From Andrena cerasifolii (taxonomy: Eukaryota; Arthropoda; Insecta; Hymenoptera; Andrenidae), in the NCBI RefSeq assembly GCF_050908995.1, contig NC_135118.1, positions 17,989,501-18,053,500 on the forward strand: a stretch of 64,000 nucleotides of DNA, given 5' to 3'. The translations under genes and the position numbers were made by a program. Every line of letters begins with the position of its first letter. Within the stretch, counting starts at the first letter, position 1. The notes beneath the pieces were generated by a model. That model was not told the DNA's origin. It did not search any database and worked only from the letters and a program-made list of their open reading frames with translations. This document shows positions 47,761 to 58,621 of this stretch, piece by piece.

Positions 47761-49804
47761 GTCTTTACAAAAGGCTTTTGTCATTCAACAAATACCTACA
47801 AAAATTTCACTCACTATAAATTTCATACAAATTTTTAAACTACATAAGCGTTCTGTTGCTTTTTTGCGCACATGAAAGACGAGTAGGTACGCTAGAGGTC
47901 TGAACAGTGAACGTGTTAAGACTATACAAAAATTAGCACATACAAAACTTTAAAAACATTTTTTAGAAAAACCAAAAGGTGCCTAATACTTCAGGGTTCT
48001 TGCGGCACCTCAACTTTTTTTGGACAGAATTCAGCTTTTGCGGGCTTGGTCTGAACCACTAAAGGCAAGTTTTTTTTCATTATTAGAAAACAATCACCTG
48101 CACAGTTTAAAAAAATCGGAATGTTGGGATAACCGAATATCCCTTGTTCGTTCACTGCAGCTCCAATTCCCCAATGTTTAGACCCAATTCAGTTCCAGAT
48201 TAATTAAATTTTGCGATCTGTGTGCCAATGAAAACGAGTGCCTCCTTCACAACCTACTTTCACCATTAATTTCCAAGGAATATTTATTTAATACTGTATT
48301 TAATAGCCTATTAAATACTAATTACTTAAAAAATAAAACACACGACCTTCTCATGTCTGCCAGGAAACCAATCGCCCTCAATAATAATTCCTATCGCGAT
48401 TACTCATCGAAATCTGCCAAATCGAATATTCACCGATTGGACACCGATTCCCTGGTTGTACATTCATCATTTCATTCTCCAGCTATAACCACCATCAGCC
48501 TCCCCCACATTACTCTTGCTTATTTTCCTTACAGCCGGAGCGCGGCTCGAATCGAGTCCCCGGAACTTTTCAATCAAGTTTCTCGGTCGTAAAATTAAAA
48601 ATGAAACCCCACGCGGATATAGTATTTTCTCATTATTCCGCGGCGCTGTTTCGTTCGGCATTAGTTTCTACTTTGCGCCTCGTCCGCGCGTTTCTTTTCG
48701 CGCGAAACTGTTTCCAGCGGCCGACCAACCGCCTCCAATTAGGTCCCTTATTCGTTTAAAACAGAAAGGATGAGTTACCGCGAAAAATTCGACGCGCCCG
48801 CTGGAGAACGGTGCCTCGTCGCTGCGCTGAAGTTTCTCTCGTTAAGCCCCCGTTCTCGAAGCAACGCCTCGCGACTACCGATCCCTCCATGAATCACATT
48901 TAATTTTCTCCCTTGACAAACGATTTGTCGCCGAGGCGAGCTTTTCAGCGCGAGCATCCCCCAAAATTCACAACTGGAATACGTACAGTTGAATTTGTCT
49001 TTTTAGTGTGTCGCAGATATATACGTCGCGTGCCTAGTTCTTCTTCATTTCTTTCACGTCCCTGGCGATAACTACCGCGGAAGTCGAGGTCACGTTCAAC
49101 TTTTCAATCGGATCTGATTGCCATGAATTTAAATGTTGCTCGTCCCAGACAGAACTACCCGTTGCAACAGGAATATTCTGAAAAGTTGCAGCGCGTCGGG
49201 CAGGGAACGGTTCCAAGCGGTTACAGGATGCTTACCAGCCTTCAAAGACCGTGCCCCGCGCCTCTTATAATCCTCCCTCCGCTCCACCCCCGTTCGCTCT
49301 CCATCGCCGCGCCGGTGAAACTTTTTCATCGATTAGCATGATTGCATTAAGCATGCAAATCCAGACGGGGCTGATCGCCTCCGTCCCGGCACGAAGGATA
49401 ACTCTTCTTTCAATAATTCGATCCCTTTACCCTGGCACGACCGCGTCACCGCCTGCTCCATGGAAATTAATAAAGAGCAGCTTCTACAGGGTATCGAGAA
49501 TATATTATCGGCTGGATGTTACACGGTCTTCTTTGCGTATTATAGTTAATACTGCACGAGTAATGGAAGCGAGGCTACACCGTTTCTAACGAAGTTATTC
49601 GAGAGAGCTTTCTAATTAATCCAGTCATTCTCTAGGATAGGTACCCCGCACGTTTTTCACACACCGAAGAGCCAAGGAATGTGAAGGAATTTAAAGCGAG
49701 AGATCGTTTTATTATAGATTATACTAGATTAGTCAGATTAGCGAATACTGGATTGGTCAGTTCAACATGGGCTGAGACTTAATCCTACCGCAGCCTCTCT
49801 CCAT
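47761..49804. other. Unassigned DNA
   Basis: AT-rich to 48.3 kb, then 48.5-49.6 kb CpG-rich with frames up to 112 residues (49251-49589), unrecognised. The only repeat is the tip at 48118-48148. Confidence 0.4.
48118..48148 (-). repeat. Orphan element tip CGAATATCCCTTGTT
   Basis: Matches 33088-33118 over about 31 bp in the same orientation (AACCGAATATCCCTTGTT versus AACCGAACATCCCTTGTT at the core). The partner end is not identified. Confidence 0.45.
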
Positions 49805-50031
49805 GTACTATTAACGCGCGGAAAGAAGACCCCTGGCGGGCGGTCACGGGCGATGCAGTCCGCCGCTGTGATGATTGGTTTTTGTCACCGATTGGTGCAC
49901 ACACGTATTTTTGTTATTGGCGGAATCGGCCATATCTCTACTTACTACAATGTAACAGACGGAGGTTCAGGTTGAGCTAGCGGCGGACTGTACCGCCCGC
50001 CGAGAGTCTTCTTTCCGCGCTCTAATAGTAC
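49805..50031. mobile_element. MITE with GC-rich TIRs, 227 bp
   Basis: The left arm has GTACTATTAACGCGCGG and GAAAGAAGAC, then GGCGGGCGGT and CAGTCCGCCGCT. The inverted right arm has GTACTATTAGAGCGCGG, GAAAGAAGAC, GGCGGGCGGT and CAGTCCGCCGCT. The arms are about 55-60 bp, with a roughly 10-bp indel between the last two blocks. No unambiguous target duplication. The interior includes paired ATTGG words. Non-coding; it directly precedes the LINE fragment. Confidence 0.7.
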
Positions 50032-50099
50032 CTACTTGGCTCATCTTTCCTCCTTCGTACACTTCGTTCCATTACTGTCACACTTGATTCCGTCTAGGT

Positions 50100-51212
50100 T
50101 CATCCTGATACCTCTATCCGGAATTTAGGACTCACTTTGGATTCTACTCTCACCTTCGAAAATCATGTTTCTACTATACGTCGCCAAGCTTTCAATCGTC
50201 TGCAATCGTACTGTATCCTTCCCGGCATATTCTTTCTTCTTCTCAGACACTTCATCCACCCCAATCTTTGGTTATATCGTTGTTCGACTATTGTTATGTG
50301 ACGTTGCATATCGCCCCTTTCTGACTTTTCGTCTTACTTCTTACCCGGTTGTCGACGCCATCTTCGGGAATTTGTTTGCTAAAAACTGTAAGTTTATACT
50401 GCCTGGCGTTTTGCTTGCATATTAAGGTATGTTTGAAGTAATACGTCGATTTTTTTAGCTTCTTTTTAACCACGGGCGAGTTTTTAATTTGTAAAAAATT
50501 AATTTTACAGCAAGAAAACAGTTGAATTCTTAGCAAGAATTGAACTTTTTTGCAAAAGGCTGTCATTCAGCAAATTTTGATTGTTAGAGGGACTCTGTGG
50601 TTCCAACTATAGCGATAACCATAATGCAGAAAATAAAACCCCCGAAGACTACATTGAAAAACGACTAGTTAGACTAAAGTACCCTCTTAAGGTACTCTCC
50701 TCTCGTTGTCGGTCTTAACTTTACAATATCCTACTTACCAACCACTTTCAACTCGATATCAATCTCTTCTTTCTATTCCTGAGCACAGTACCTCCAAATT
50801 CGAAGCTTCTCTTTCCTATATCGCTGCACATTATTATAACTATCTTTCCCTGCTACTATCCGACAGTTACACTCCCATCAGTCCTTTAAACGCGCAGCTC
50901 CAACACTTCCCTTACTGTCAGTTCTACCTTGTCATGCATTTCCTTCCTGTCCTAGTCCGCGTTGAAACGAGATCAATTTTTACCAGATTTGATTCAGCTG
51001 TGTGTTGGCTACTATTGTTCTTTTCATTTCATTTTATTTGTAGCAATTCTATTTAATTTTTTATTAAATGTTCTTAAACTTATGCTTAGCAACAGTTCCT
51101 GCAGCGCCTCGCTTTTTCTCTAATTTTACTATCTCTGATTTCTATATGTATTACATCTTCCATTCAAGGAGTAATAAACTCGTAACAATAATAATAGTAA
51201 GAATAATAGAGT
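50100..51212 (+). mobile_element. Dead LINE: RT C-terminal half and 3' end
   Basis: From 50122 the plus strand reads NLGLTLDSTLTFENH, the post-catalytic RT motif (LGV.LDS.LTF..H) of Jockey/CR1-type LINEs. At 50283, in another frame, FDYCYVTLH matches the conserved FDYCD segment, so there is at least one frameshift. Around 50808-50850 SLSYIAAHYYNYLS corresponds to the terminal SFS..A...WN.LP block. A stop lies just upstream of NLGL. The sequence ends in AATAATAATAGTAAGAATAA-like repeats near 51190. About 370 residues of space holds the expected order, but the reading frame is broken throughout; it cannot be functional. Confidence 0.75.
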
Positions 51213-52200
51213 GGAGAGTATAGTGTGAAGATTGAAACGCTAGAAATTGCTGAAACTCGTTGAATGGCCTGCGCGAAACACCTCGCAGGATTAACTACGT
51301 ACTCAACTCACAGATTAATTATTTTTCTAAACGCAATTCGATCCATATTCACCGCGAGCGTTGTTTCCTCGCCTAACAAATCGTCTGTTTAGCACAAGCA
51401 AACGTTGCGTCGAAGCTGCATCGCTCTGATAAATATTCCAAATATTTGTCCGCGAACTTCTGCGCAGGTACTCGCTGTTAGCTAGCATTGACCAGCCAGC
51501 AAATGTTTCCTAACGATATGAACAACGAGCGACGCTCCAGTTAATGCAGATTCGATGTTATGGATCCCCCGCCCCCACGCGCGACGGAGAAACAACGATC
51601 GCTGTTATCATCGATAATCGGATAATTTTTATTCGCCCGCAGGATTTTCGGCGCCGTCGTCAGTGCCGATTTATTTTTCAGCTCGCCGTAAACCGCGCTT
51701 CTCTACCGTGCGCCCCGGGACAGACAGGCGTGAACGCATCGGCGTATAATTTTCCGCCGACCCAGTTAACTGAAAATGTAAGAGGATTATGAAATCGCGG
51801 AGCATGCGCCCAATTTCGACCATTATTTCGGTGGCAGCCGTGACACGCCGTGTTTCGCCGGCAAATAGTAACAGCGAGTCGTTAGATCGCGTTATGGCCC
51901 CGAGCATTTCGAAAAATAAGACTAACAAGCGCCGTGAATTAGGTATCTACCTCAAAACTCAAGTCCACTTCTGTTGACACTAATTATGTAATTTGACGGT
52001 CGAGACACGAGTATTCGGATGGAAGTCGATTCTCGATGTTTGCAGAAGTTGGGAGAAAATTTGTCTGCTTTCTGCACTCTGCTCTAAAGTTAATATAGGG
52101 CACTATGTCTCATTCGACTGTAACAGAGAAGCTTGAATTGAAATTAGATCATGTACGACTCGACTCTATTTTTTGCCGAATATACGATTATGTCTAACAA
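51213..52200. other. Unassigned DNA
   Basis: 51.5-51.95 kb is CpG-rich with overlapping frames of 82 (+) and 85 (-) residues, unrecognised. No repeat was found. Confidence 0.4.
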
Positions 52201-52614
52201 GATCCCGAACCCGAAAATTCAAAAAATTCTGAAACTTTGTCAGTATGTAGGGGATTTCCTCTTGATTACAACGCAATTTTTGTTTGCTGCCCAAATTCAC
52301 TCGAAGGGGGTGAAATTAACCTCTGAAAATTCGGCTATTTTCCGATTTTGTGTTATAACTCGCGAACTGTAAGAGATAGAAAAAATTTTCACAATAAAAG
52401 TTACTTCTTTTAATTAGATCTATCATCTGGTAGAAAAATTATTTTACAGTTATCGAGTTGTCACACAAAATTGGAAAATAACCGAATTTTCAGGGGTCAA
52501 TTACACCCCTTTGGAGTGAATTTGGACAGCAAACAAAAATTGCGTCGTAATCAGGAGGAAATTCCCTACATATTCACAAAGTTTCAGAATTTTTAGAATT
52601 TTCGGGTTCGGGAT
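52201..52614. repeat. Large palindrome, ~172-bp arms, ~71-bp loop
   Basis: The left arm (52201-52372) from ATCCCGAACCCGAAAATTC to AACTCGCGAACTGTAA is mirrored by 52444-52614 with roughly 85-90% identity; for example CGCAATTTTTGTTTGCTG is shared exactly. No target duplication was found. The 73-residue frame 52151-52372 is part of the arm. It lies 17 bp from the next TTAA element. Probably another fold-back MITE. Confidence 0.75.
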
Positions 52615-52631
52615 GTTCCCCTGTAAGTACA

Positions 52632-53344
52632 TTAAGGGGAGGTTCCGGCCTAGAGCCCCCACAAATAGGTAATCTTTAAAAATTAATTACAGGAAAACTA
52701 CTATATATAATTTAATGGGACTTTTTGCATTGTATTAAGGATGTCTTAAGTTATAGAAATATATTTCTTGTTTGATAATTAATAATTACAGACGGCACTG
52801 TGGCGTCGTTAAAGTCAAGGCGTCAAAAAATTGAGCAAAATTGGTGGGACCTGTATCCCTAAAAGTTATTATCCGATTCGACTGAAACTTTTTTTGTTTT
52901 GAAGAATATACTTCTGGCTAGGGGGAGAATCAGAAGAAAAATGCAAAAATAACATTTTTTAAAAAAATAACCACACTTGAAGTTTGAAATCACTTTTTCC
53001 CTATACCGTTCGTCCTTTCCACGCCTTTGAAAATTATAAATTTTCACTATTTTGTAATTTTGTCTGGTTTCCCCCTAGCCAGAAGTATATTCTTCAAAAT
53101 AAAAAAAGTTTCAGTCGAATCGGTTAATAACTTTTGGAGATACAGATCCCACCGTTTTGAGAACACTGTTTCGAGAAAAACGCGTTTAAAGTTACTCATG
53201 CATTTGCCGCTACTCAAAGGCCTATAACTTCGGGAATTTTACGAATTTCAACAAATCCTTTTAAACACGTATTCCTAAAAGATTGAACATTCGAAAAATG
53301 AAATTAAAAAAAAAATCGACTTTTAGACCGAAACCTCCCCTTAA
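52632..53344 (+). mobile_element. TTAA fold-back element, family A, copy 3 (longest)
   Basis: TTAAGGGGAGGTTCCGGCCT at the left, mirrored by TTAAGGGGAGGTTTCGGTCT inverted at the right: 17 of 20 matched, with TTAA at both ends. An internal pair of about 90-bp arms (52843-52930 and 53064-53152) contains TTCTGGCTAGGGGGA and ATCCGATTCGACTGAAACTT-type words. The right 345 bp is nearly identical to 18985-19327. No coding capacity. Its right TTAA lies flush against the 53345 repeat copy. Confidence 0.8.
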
Positions 53345-53520
53345 TTGGAAAATAAATGCCCCAGAAAAGGCATATACAATCTTTTTGAAAATCATGTAAG
53401 TACTGTAAGAAGTAAATTAAAGAAAGAAAACAATTTGCCTACACGAAATTTGCATACAACTTTAGAAAACTTATTACGAGGGCTAATTTATTGTGACACA
53501 TTTATTCGACGATGAAGTTT
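53345..53520. repeat. Dispersed repeat copy 2 (partner at 8671-8770)
   Basis: TTGGAAAATAAATGCCCCAG and AAAAGGCATA, then about 75 bp absent from the other copy, then CAACTTTAGAAAACTTATTA and CGAGGGCTAATTTATTG. The family-A element ends exactly at its left edge, so that element inserted at or beside this repeat. Confidence 0.55.
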
Positions 53521-55021
53521 ATGGCTCTGAATATTCACTTGCTTACTAATTCCTGAACGTGAAACAACACGCCATCATTTTCCAACTAATAATTGATAAT
53601 TTAAAACAATGACATCAATGTATCAGATGATACACTATTTACTTTACACGAATTTCGTTCAACGTTTTGCCTGACCAGTCGGTAAAGAATAATATCCAGC
53701 AGTATAGAAGAGTCGTTAATTCCCTACACCCACGCATCAAAATCAGATCAACCAAAGTCCCCTTAATTCGCCGCCGATGATATTAGAGAAACTCCCAGGG
53801 ACATCAATGCATCTCCCTGGAAGATGCTGCGAGCGCGTCTCACTTTCGTCCGTGCCTCAGAGCCTCATTATTCCCGGCTGCTTTAAATAACAATGAACCG
53901 TACGAAAAGTTCGAACCCGGCCGACGAATCGACTCCCCAACTATTACAATAAAAATGCAAATGCCGGGGGGGAAGGGGGTCCCAACATTATTTGTAACGC
54001 GTGCATTAACGTGCCGCTCTGAAGCGTATCTACGCTTGGAAATTCAAATATCGCCGTGACTCCACGTATCATTACGAGCGCTTTTTCCTCGTGCGTCGTT
54101 ACGGCGAGCTTGGTACGGCGGGGGCGAAAAAAGGAGACGGTTGAAAAACAGAGAAAGAACACGATATCCGACATCATTTCGCGGCAACTTTTTGCCCGTC
54201 GAGCCGCCGTCGTTTTCGTTATTCCGCGATTTCCACGTATCCCGCGTCGATGTCGTAGGTTTGCGCGTCGCCCGCGTCCCCTCCACTTATACGTGATATT
54301 TTTTCCCCGCCGGAGAAAAATCGCTGCACTGATTTTCCAACGAGCGTAGCGCGTGCCAACGAACCTCGTCTCCGCTCGCCAGGAATTTATGGACGGTCCA
54401 GCACCGACGCCGAAGTGCTGTTCCTAACAGCGACGAATCGGCCCGACGCAACTGGGAGCACGAATACTGATTGACAGGGACACGGATAATTAGAAATGGG
54501 CATCATTAATTATCGCGGTGATTGATTGTCCGTGGCCACCGACGCGAGCGCCGGCAGCGGACGAGAAACGGGAGTGGAATCCGGCGCGTCGAAGGGAAAG
54601 TGGGAAAGAGAAATTTGCGAGCAGGCAGGAGTGGCAATTATTTTTTTGTTCAAGTCTGTAGGATCTATTAGATAAGACTGGCGTCGCTGCAGGGTTGATG
54701 GACGGGGATATTCCGCTGTAAAGGGAAGGGTTTGTTGTAATTTGTATGAATTTTTTTTTTGCTAAGAGTTATATGACCGGTATACTGATTTGTGTGAAGT
54801 CATTTAAGGAGGAGGTGATTCAGATCGAGAATAAGAAGTATCTTCCGTCAGATTTTTTTTAAAAAAATCTATTCAACTAAATGAAGGGCAAGGGGGGCAA
54901 GTAATGTCACAAAACAGATTTATTGAGAAAAATCAAGTTTTTGTACTTTAGTCCATCAGTAAAGAAATAAGGTTTAATGAACTTAACTGTATTGTTCATA
55001 AGATGAATAATTTATACTGAA
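53521..55021. other. Unassigned DNA
   Basis: 53.5-53.95 kb is unique; 54.0-54.6 kb is CpG-rich with frames of 97 (+) and 80 (-) residues, unrecognised. Confidence 0.4.
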
Positions 55022-55375
55022 ACTAGCAAACTACCCCCGCCCTTCGCTTCGGGCCTAAGAGATATTAAGGACTCCGTGAAAACACGGTTTACTCCTTTTC
55101 AGCCCGTAGGGGTTGATTAGAGCAAAATCCTGAAATTGATTTTTAGGGATTTGTGTGGGCAACCTTTTGAAACGAAAGCCAAGTTGATATTTAATCGGGC
55201 CTAAGAAATAATAATGAGTCCGAGAAAACATATATCACCCCTTTTTACCCCCTTCGGGTTGGAGTTTTAAAAAATTCCTTCGTATGGAGCATCTACGTCA
55301 CAAAGGGAATATACCCTCCGAATTTCATATTTCTGGGGTCAGCGGCTTGAGCTGGACGGTGATGAATCAGTGACA
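55022..55375 (-). mobile_element. Helitron-like (or RTE/SINE-type) end, copy 2
   Basis: On the minus strand the segment ends GCCCGAAGCGAAGGGCGGGG then GTAGTTTGCTAGT. GCCCGAAGCGAAGGGC forms a hairpin just before the CTAGT end, the Helitron 3' layout. 'GGGTCAGCGGCTTGAGCTGG' and 'GATGAATCAGTGAC' (plus strand, 55336-55375) belong to the same text style as known insect repeats of this class. GGGCCTAAGA repeats at 55050 and 55198. The 5' limit is not resolved. Confidence 0.5.
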
Positions 55376-56219
55376 CAACGATTCTATAACTATAAAGTAG
55401 GCATCAGAAAAGAACTGAGCAAAAAGATAATTGTGACACACTGCAGAATACTGTAACAAAATAAATTTTCGCTTCTATTACATGAAAACAAGGATGTGTA
55501 CTTACACCGTGACGACCGAGAGCTCCTGTCGTGGTGCAAGTGCAATAAATTCTCGTCGAATAAAAATAATGATCTTTATTCGTCAAATAATCTAAAGTTA
55601 ATGTAACTTTTATTTGCTCCGTTATTTAAGTAATTTTTTATTTAGTTACCGCCCAACTCTCCTAATCGGTGCACTATCTTCATCTCCTGAAAAATCACAT
55701 ATACCACTTTTTTGCAGTTGCATAATTATTAAACTGGAACGGTGAATTTCACGCGTTTAGTGGGATTGAAAATAAATTGATAAATAAAAATAACTGAATA
55801 CCAATACACTTTACCAATTCTGTGACGAATTCTGATATTCGAGTTGAAAACTTATAATTACCGAGCAATCGTTGCTTTCCCGTAGCAGGAAATAGGGCGC
55901 GCCTACAAAGCAGCGGGAACTGCGCGATTTTCTTGGATTCCATTCAAATCCAAAGGTCCTTCCCAACACAGAACGTCAAAGGAGACAAGGCACAAAGAGA
56001 AACGCGAACACGATTTTCGTTTCATCGGAACGAATATGCGCTCGCTTCGAGAATTTCCCCCGCGGTAGTTTTACCAACCCCCTTAATCCCTCACCCGAAA
56101 ACTATAATCGCAATTTGGCCTGGAAAAGAAGGAAAATGGGACGAGACGTGGATGATCCGTATCTCGATTGACATTTCTCCTTATGAAAAACTATATCTTT
56201 CTTATAAGCCAGTGTTTCC
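55376..56219. other. Unassigned DNA
   Basis: Mostly AT-rich. Frames of 64-99 residues are present without known motifs. TTATAAGC at 56212-56219 is the left target site of the hAT element. Confidence 0.4.
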
Positions 56220-56572
56220 CAATCAGTTTTAAGTCGTGATCCCCTTTTATAATATTCAAATAACCTGCGACCCTCTCCATTTAAGGTAACGTATTTAATA
56301 AGGTGCAGAAAACACGTTAAAAATATCCATATCAAAATATAATTCTAACTTAATACCCAATACTTAATTATCTTATTGAGTGTGATGATTGTGCTTGCAT
56401 CTGGGTAACCGGCTTCTCAATTTTTTCATAAATGAAAAATCAGTGCTGCATCATAAATAAAATATGGCAATGTAACTATACCAAAATAAATAAGCACTAA
56501 GAATCGTCAACTAAAAACAACCACAGCGATCCCCCAGAAAACATTTCGCGACCCACTGTTTGGGAACGACTG
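56220..56572. mobile_element. hAT-type MITE, 353 bp
   Basis: The left end CAGTGTTTCCCAATCAGT and the inverted right end CAGTCGTTCCCAAACAGT follow the hAT terminal consensus (CAGTG.TTCCCAA). The flanking 8-mers TTATAAGC and TGGTAAGC agree at six of eight, the expected hAT duplication length. Internally GTCGTGATCCCC and GGGGGATCGC are further mirrored words. No transposase; a non-autonomous copy of moderate age. Confidence 0.75.
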
Positions 56573-58227
56573 TGGTAAGCATTCCCACTAAAAGCTTCGA
56601 ATACATGTATTCTTAAAATAAAAAAATCACAAATGTATCTATCATCTACATCCACGTTTCACTTACGAACAGGAGAAAGAGCTTCCCAGCCGATATTTCC
56701 CTAATCCATATTCAATTCATCATTCCCATCGACGACAGTAATTTTCCACCCATTAAAGGACACACAATCCTAAACCAAACCCAGCAAAAATACACCCCCT
56801 TAAAATCCCGAAATATTCAAACTTCCAAACGTGAGCGATTAAAGATTCACCGTCGCTGTGCGCCAGGTGGTTTCAACGCGCCCAAACTTTCGATTACCAT
56901 TGTATCCACCAGCGCCCCCCTATCGACGTCCAGCTCAAAGGGAGCCGGGGAGAATAAAATTGTTTGCCCAGCCGCGAGCCCGGTTTTATCATATCTTCCG
57001 CGGGTACCGCATCCGCTGTATTTACGGCGCGCCTGCAGGCCCCGCGATTTTACGAGCGTGCAAGAAAATTGTTTGAAATGACTTGTGCAAGGGGGAGATC
57101 CGCGTAACCTCGTCTCGTTCCGCGGCACGCGAAACGCGACACGGCCGTCATCGCGGAATTTCTCGGCTGGCTTCGAGCGGGGTTGCGGCACCTCGTGCCC
57201 TCGCCCCTGCCTTCGTTCACGGCCACCGACAGCAATTGTCAGCGAACGTTTTTTCCTCCCCGTCCTCCCCATCGTTGCAGGTTTCCTCGAGCGGAACACG
57301 AGCAACGGCGAGACTCGCCTGAAAATTGCGTGCCCAGAATTTTTACCCAGAGCTTTCCCGGCTTCGCGCAGCCACGCCAAAGGCAATCAAGCTCTTTGAA
57401 CGCCCGCGAACAACGCCCTTTGAACGAAGTGAACACAAGTGTTCACGTGGCACGCTCCCAGGCGTAGGCCACGATCGACCGATCGTCGAGTTAACAGGCT
57501 GCTCGTTGGCAATGGGATGACTGTTAATCGAATTTCGCGGCAAGTTTCCTCGGTATACCGGGCTCGAAAAGAACTTGTCCCCGAGCAGCGTGAGAAGCTT
57601 TGTAAAGCCTGGAGTTTACGATCTACGTTCACCAATAGGCGAAATGAAGTGGTAAAAGGCAATTCATGGTTTGCGTGCTTGGCGGAATGTAGAGGGTTTA
57701 TAGTTGTTGAGGCGGTGGTTTACGTAGTGATTCTATCTTGTGAGGGTTTTGAAAGGAAATCTGCTGGTTTGAGGTTGTAAACGTTTGAAAGGATCATGTG
57801 ACCATGTATGATTTTTTTTTTGTGGGCCTGCTTTTTTAGAAAAGTCGTCAAGGGGGCCCGTGGTTGGTTTATTATCGAGCCATATTTTTTTTTCAAATCT
57901 AGGTGCATCACGAAACAAGTCGAGATGAATAGTTCCGTAGTTTTGCAGATATCGCGTTTTGAGAGACATGCTATAAAGCACTTTGAGTGGTGCGTGTATC
58001 AGTTTTTCCTCTGCCCTTCGCTTTCCTACTTCACGTGTTTACCTTGCTAGCCCCACAACGAAGTAAAATTGAAACCAAATAGCTTGGAAAGTATAGAATA
58101 TAACTACCTGTTGTAAACTATCGCTGTCTCTAATTTCCCTTGAACTTTGAAGCTAACAAAGCACACAGACCTATCAAGTGGTAGCGCCACGATGATATGA
58201 CAAATATGGTAGGTTAGTTTGCAGGTG
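56573..58227. other. Unassigned DNA including a GC island
   Basis: 56.85-57.48 kb is the densest CpG stretch in the window. It has open frames on all sides, the longest 179 residues (56847-57386, -). The predicted peptides are R/P/G-rich and unrecognised, typical of GC-rich non-coding DNA; a promoter or exon cannot be excluded. 57.8-58.2 kb is AT-richer. Confidence 0.4.
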
Positions 58228-58621
58228 ATTTTAAAGAAATTTATGAAGTTTATTAAAAATATTTATTAAAATAGATTTGAAAACAATCCTTTTCCTTTGC
58301 TAGAAAATTCAAGGTGATGAGAAAATTCAAATGTTCGCCACTCCTTCAAAACTCAATATTTTTTCGAAATCTTTGGTAGCACTCTAATATTCGGTGTGTA
58401 GATTACAAAACTTTTTGTCTTTTTGTTCTAGGTCCGACGGTGTGGCCGTGAAAAATTCCACCGCGGAAGGACTCGAATGGGAAATACGTATCGGCTGTGC
58501 GGCCAATGTGCCGCCACTTTGTGCTAAAAAAATCTGAAAAAAATATTTTTTGTTCTTCTTTATGCATATCATAGGATCCTTATGTTACATTTTCAATAAA
58601 CTTCATGAATTTCTTTAAAAT
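58228..58621. mobile_element. Probable TIR element, 394 bp
   Basis: The left arm ATTTTAAAGAAATTTATGAA then GTTTATTAAAAAT; inverted right arm ATTTTAAAGAAATTCATGAA then GTTTATTGAAAAT: about 31 of 33 match. The interior holds a GC-richer stretch with CCACCGCGG. The 62-residue minus frame is not recognised. No clear target duplication. Confidence 0.6.

Noticed and set aside
47587..47784. Repetitive tyrosine/isoleucine-rich minus frame
   Set aside because: It is the translation of a 12-bp minisatellite.
56847..57386. 179-residue minus-strand open frame
   Set aside because: Lies in a CpG island with competing frames on both strands; the composition is basic and proline/glycine-rich and I recognise no domain.
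41308..58042. Similarity between TTTTCTTCTGTCCTTCGCTT near 41310 and TTTTTCCTCTGCCCTTCGCT near 58003
   Set aside because: Short and pyrimidine-rich, with gaps needed downstream; not enough to call a repeat.
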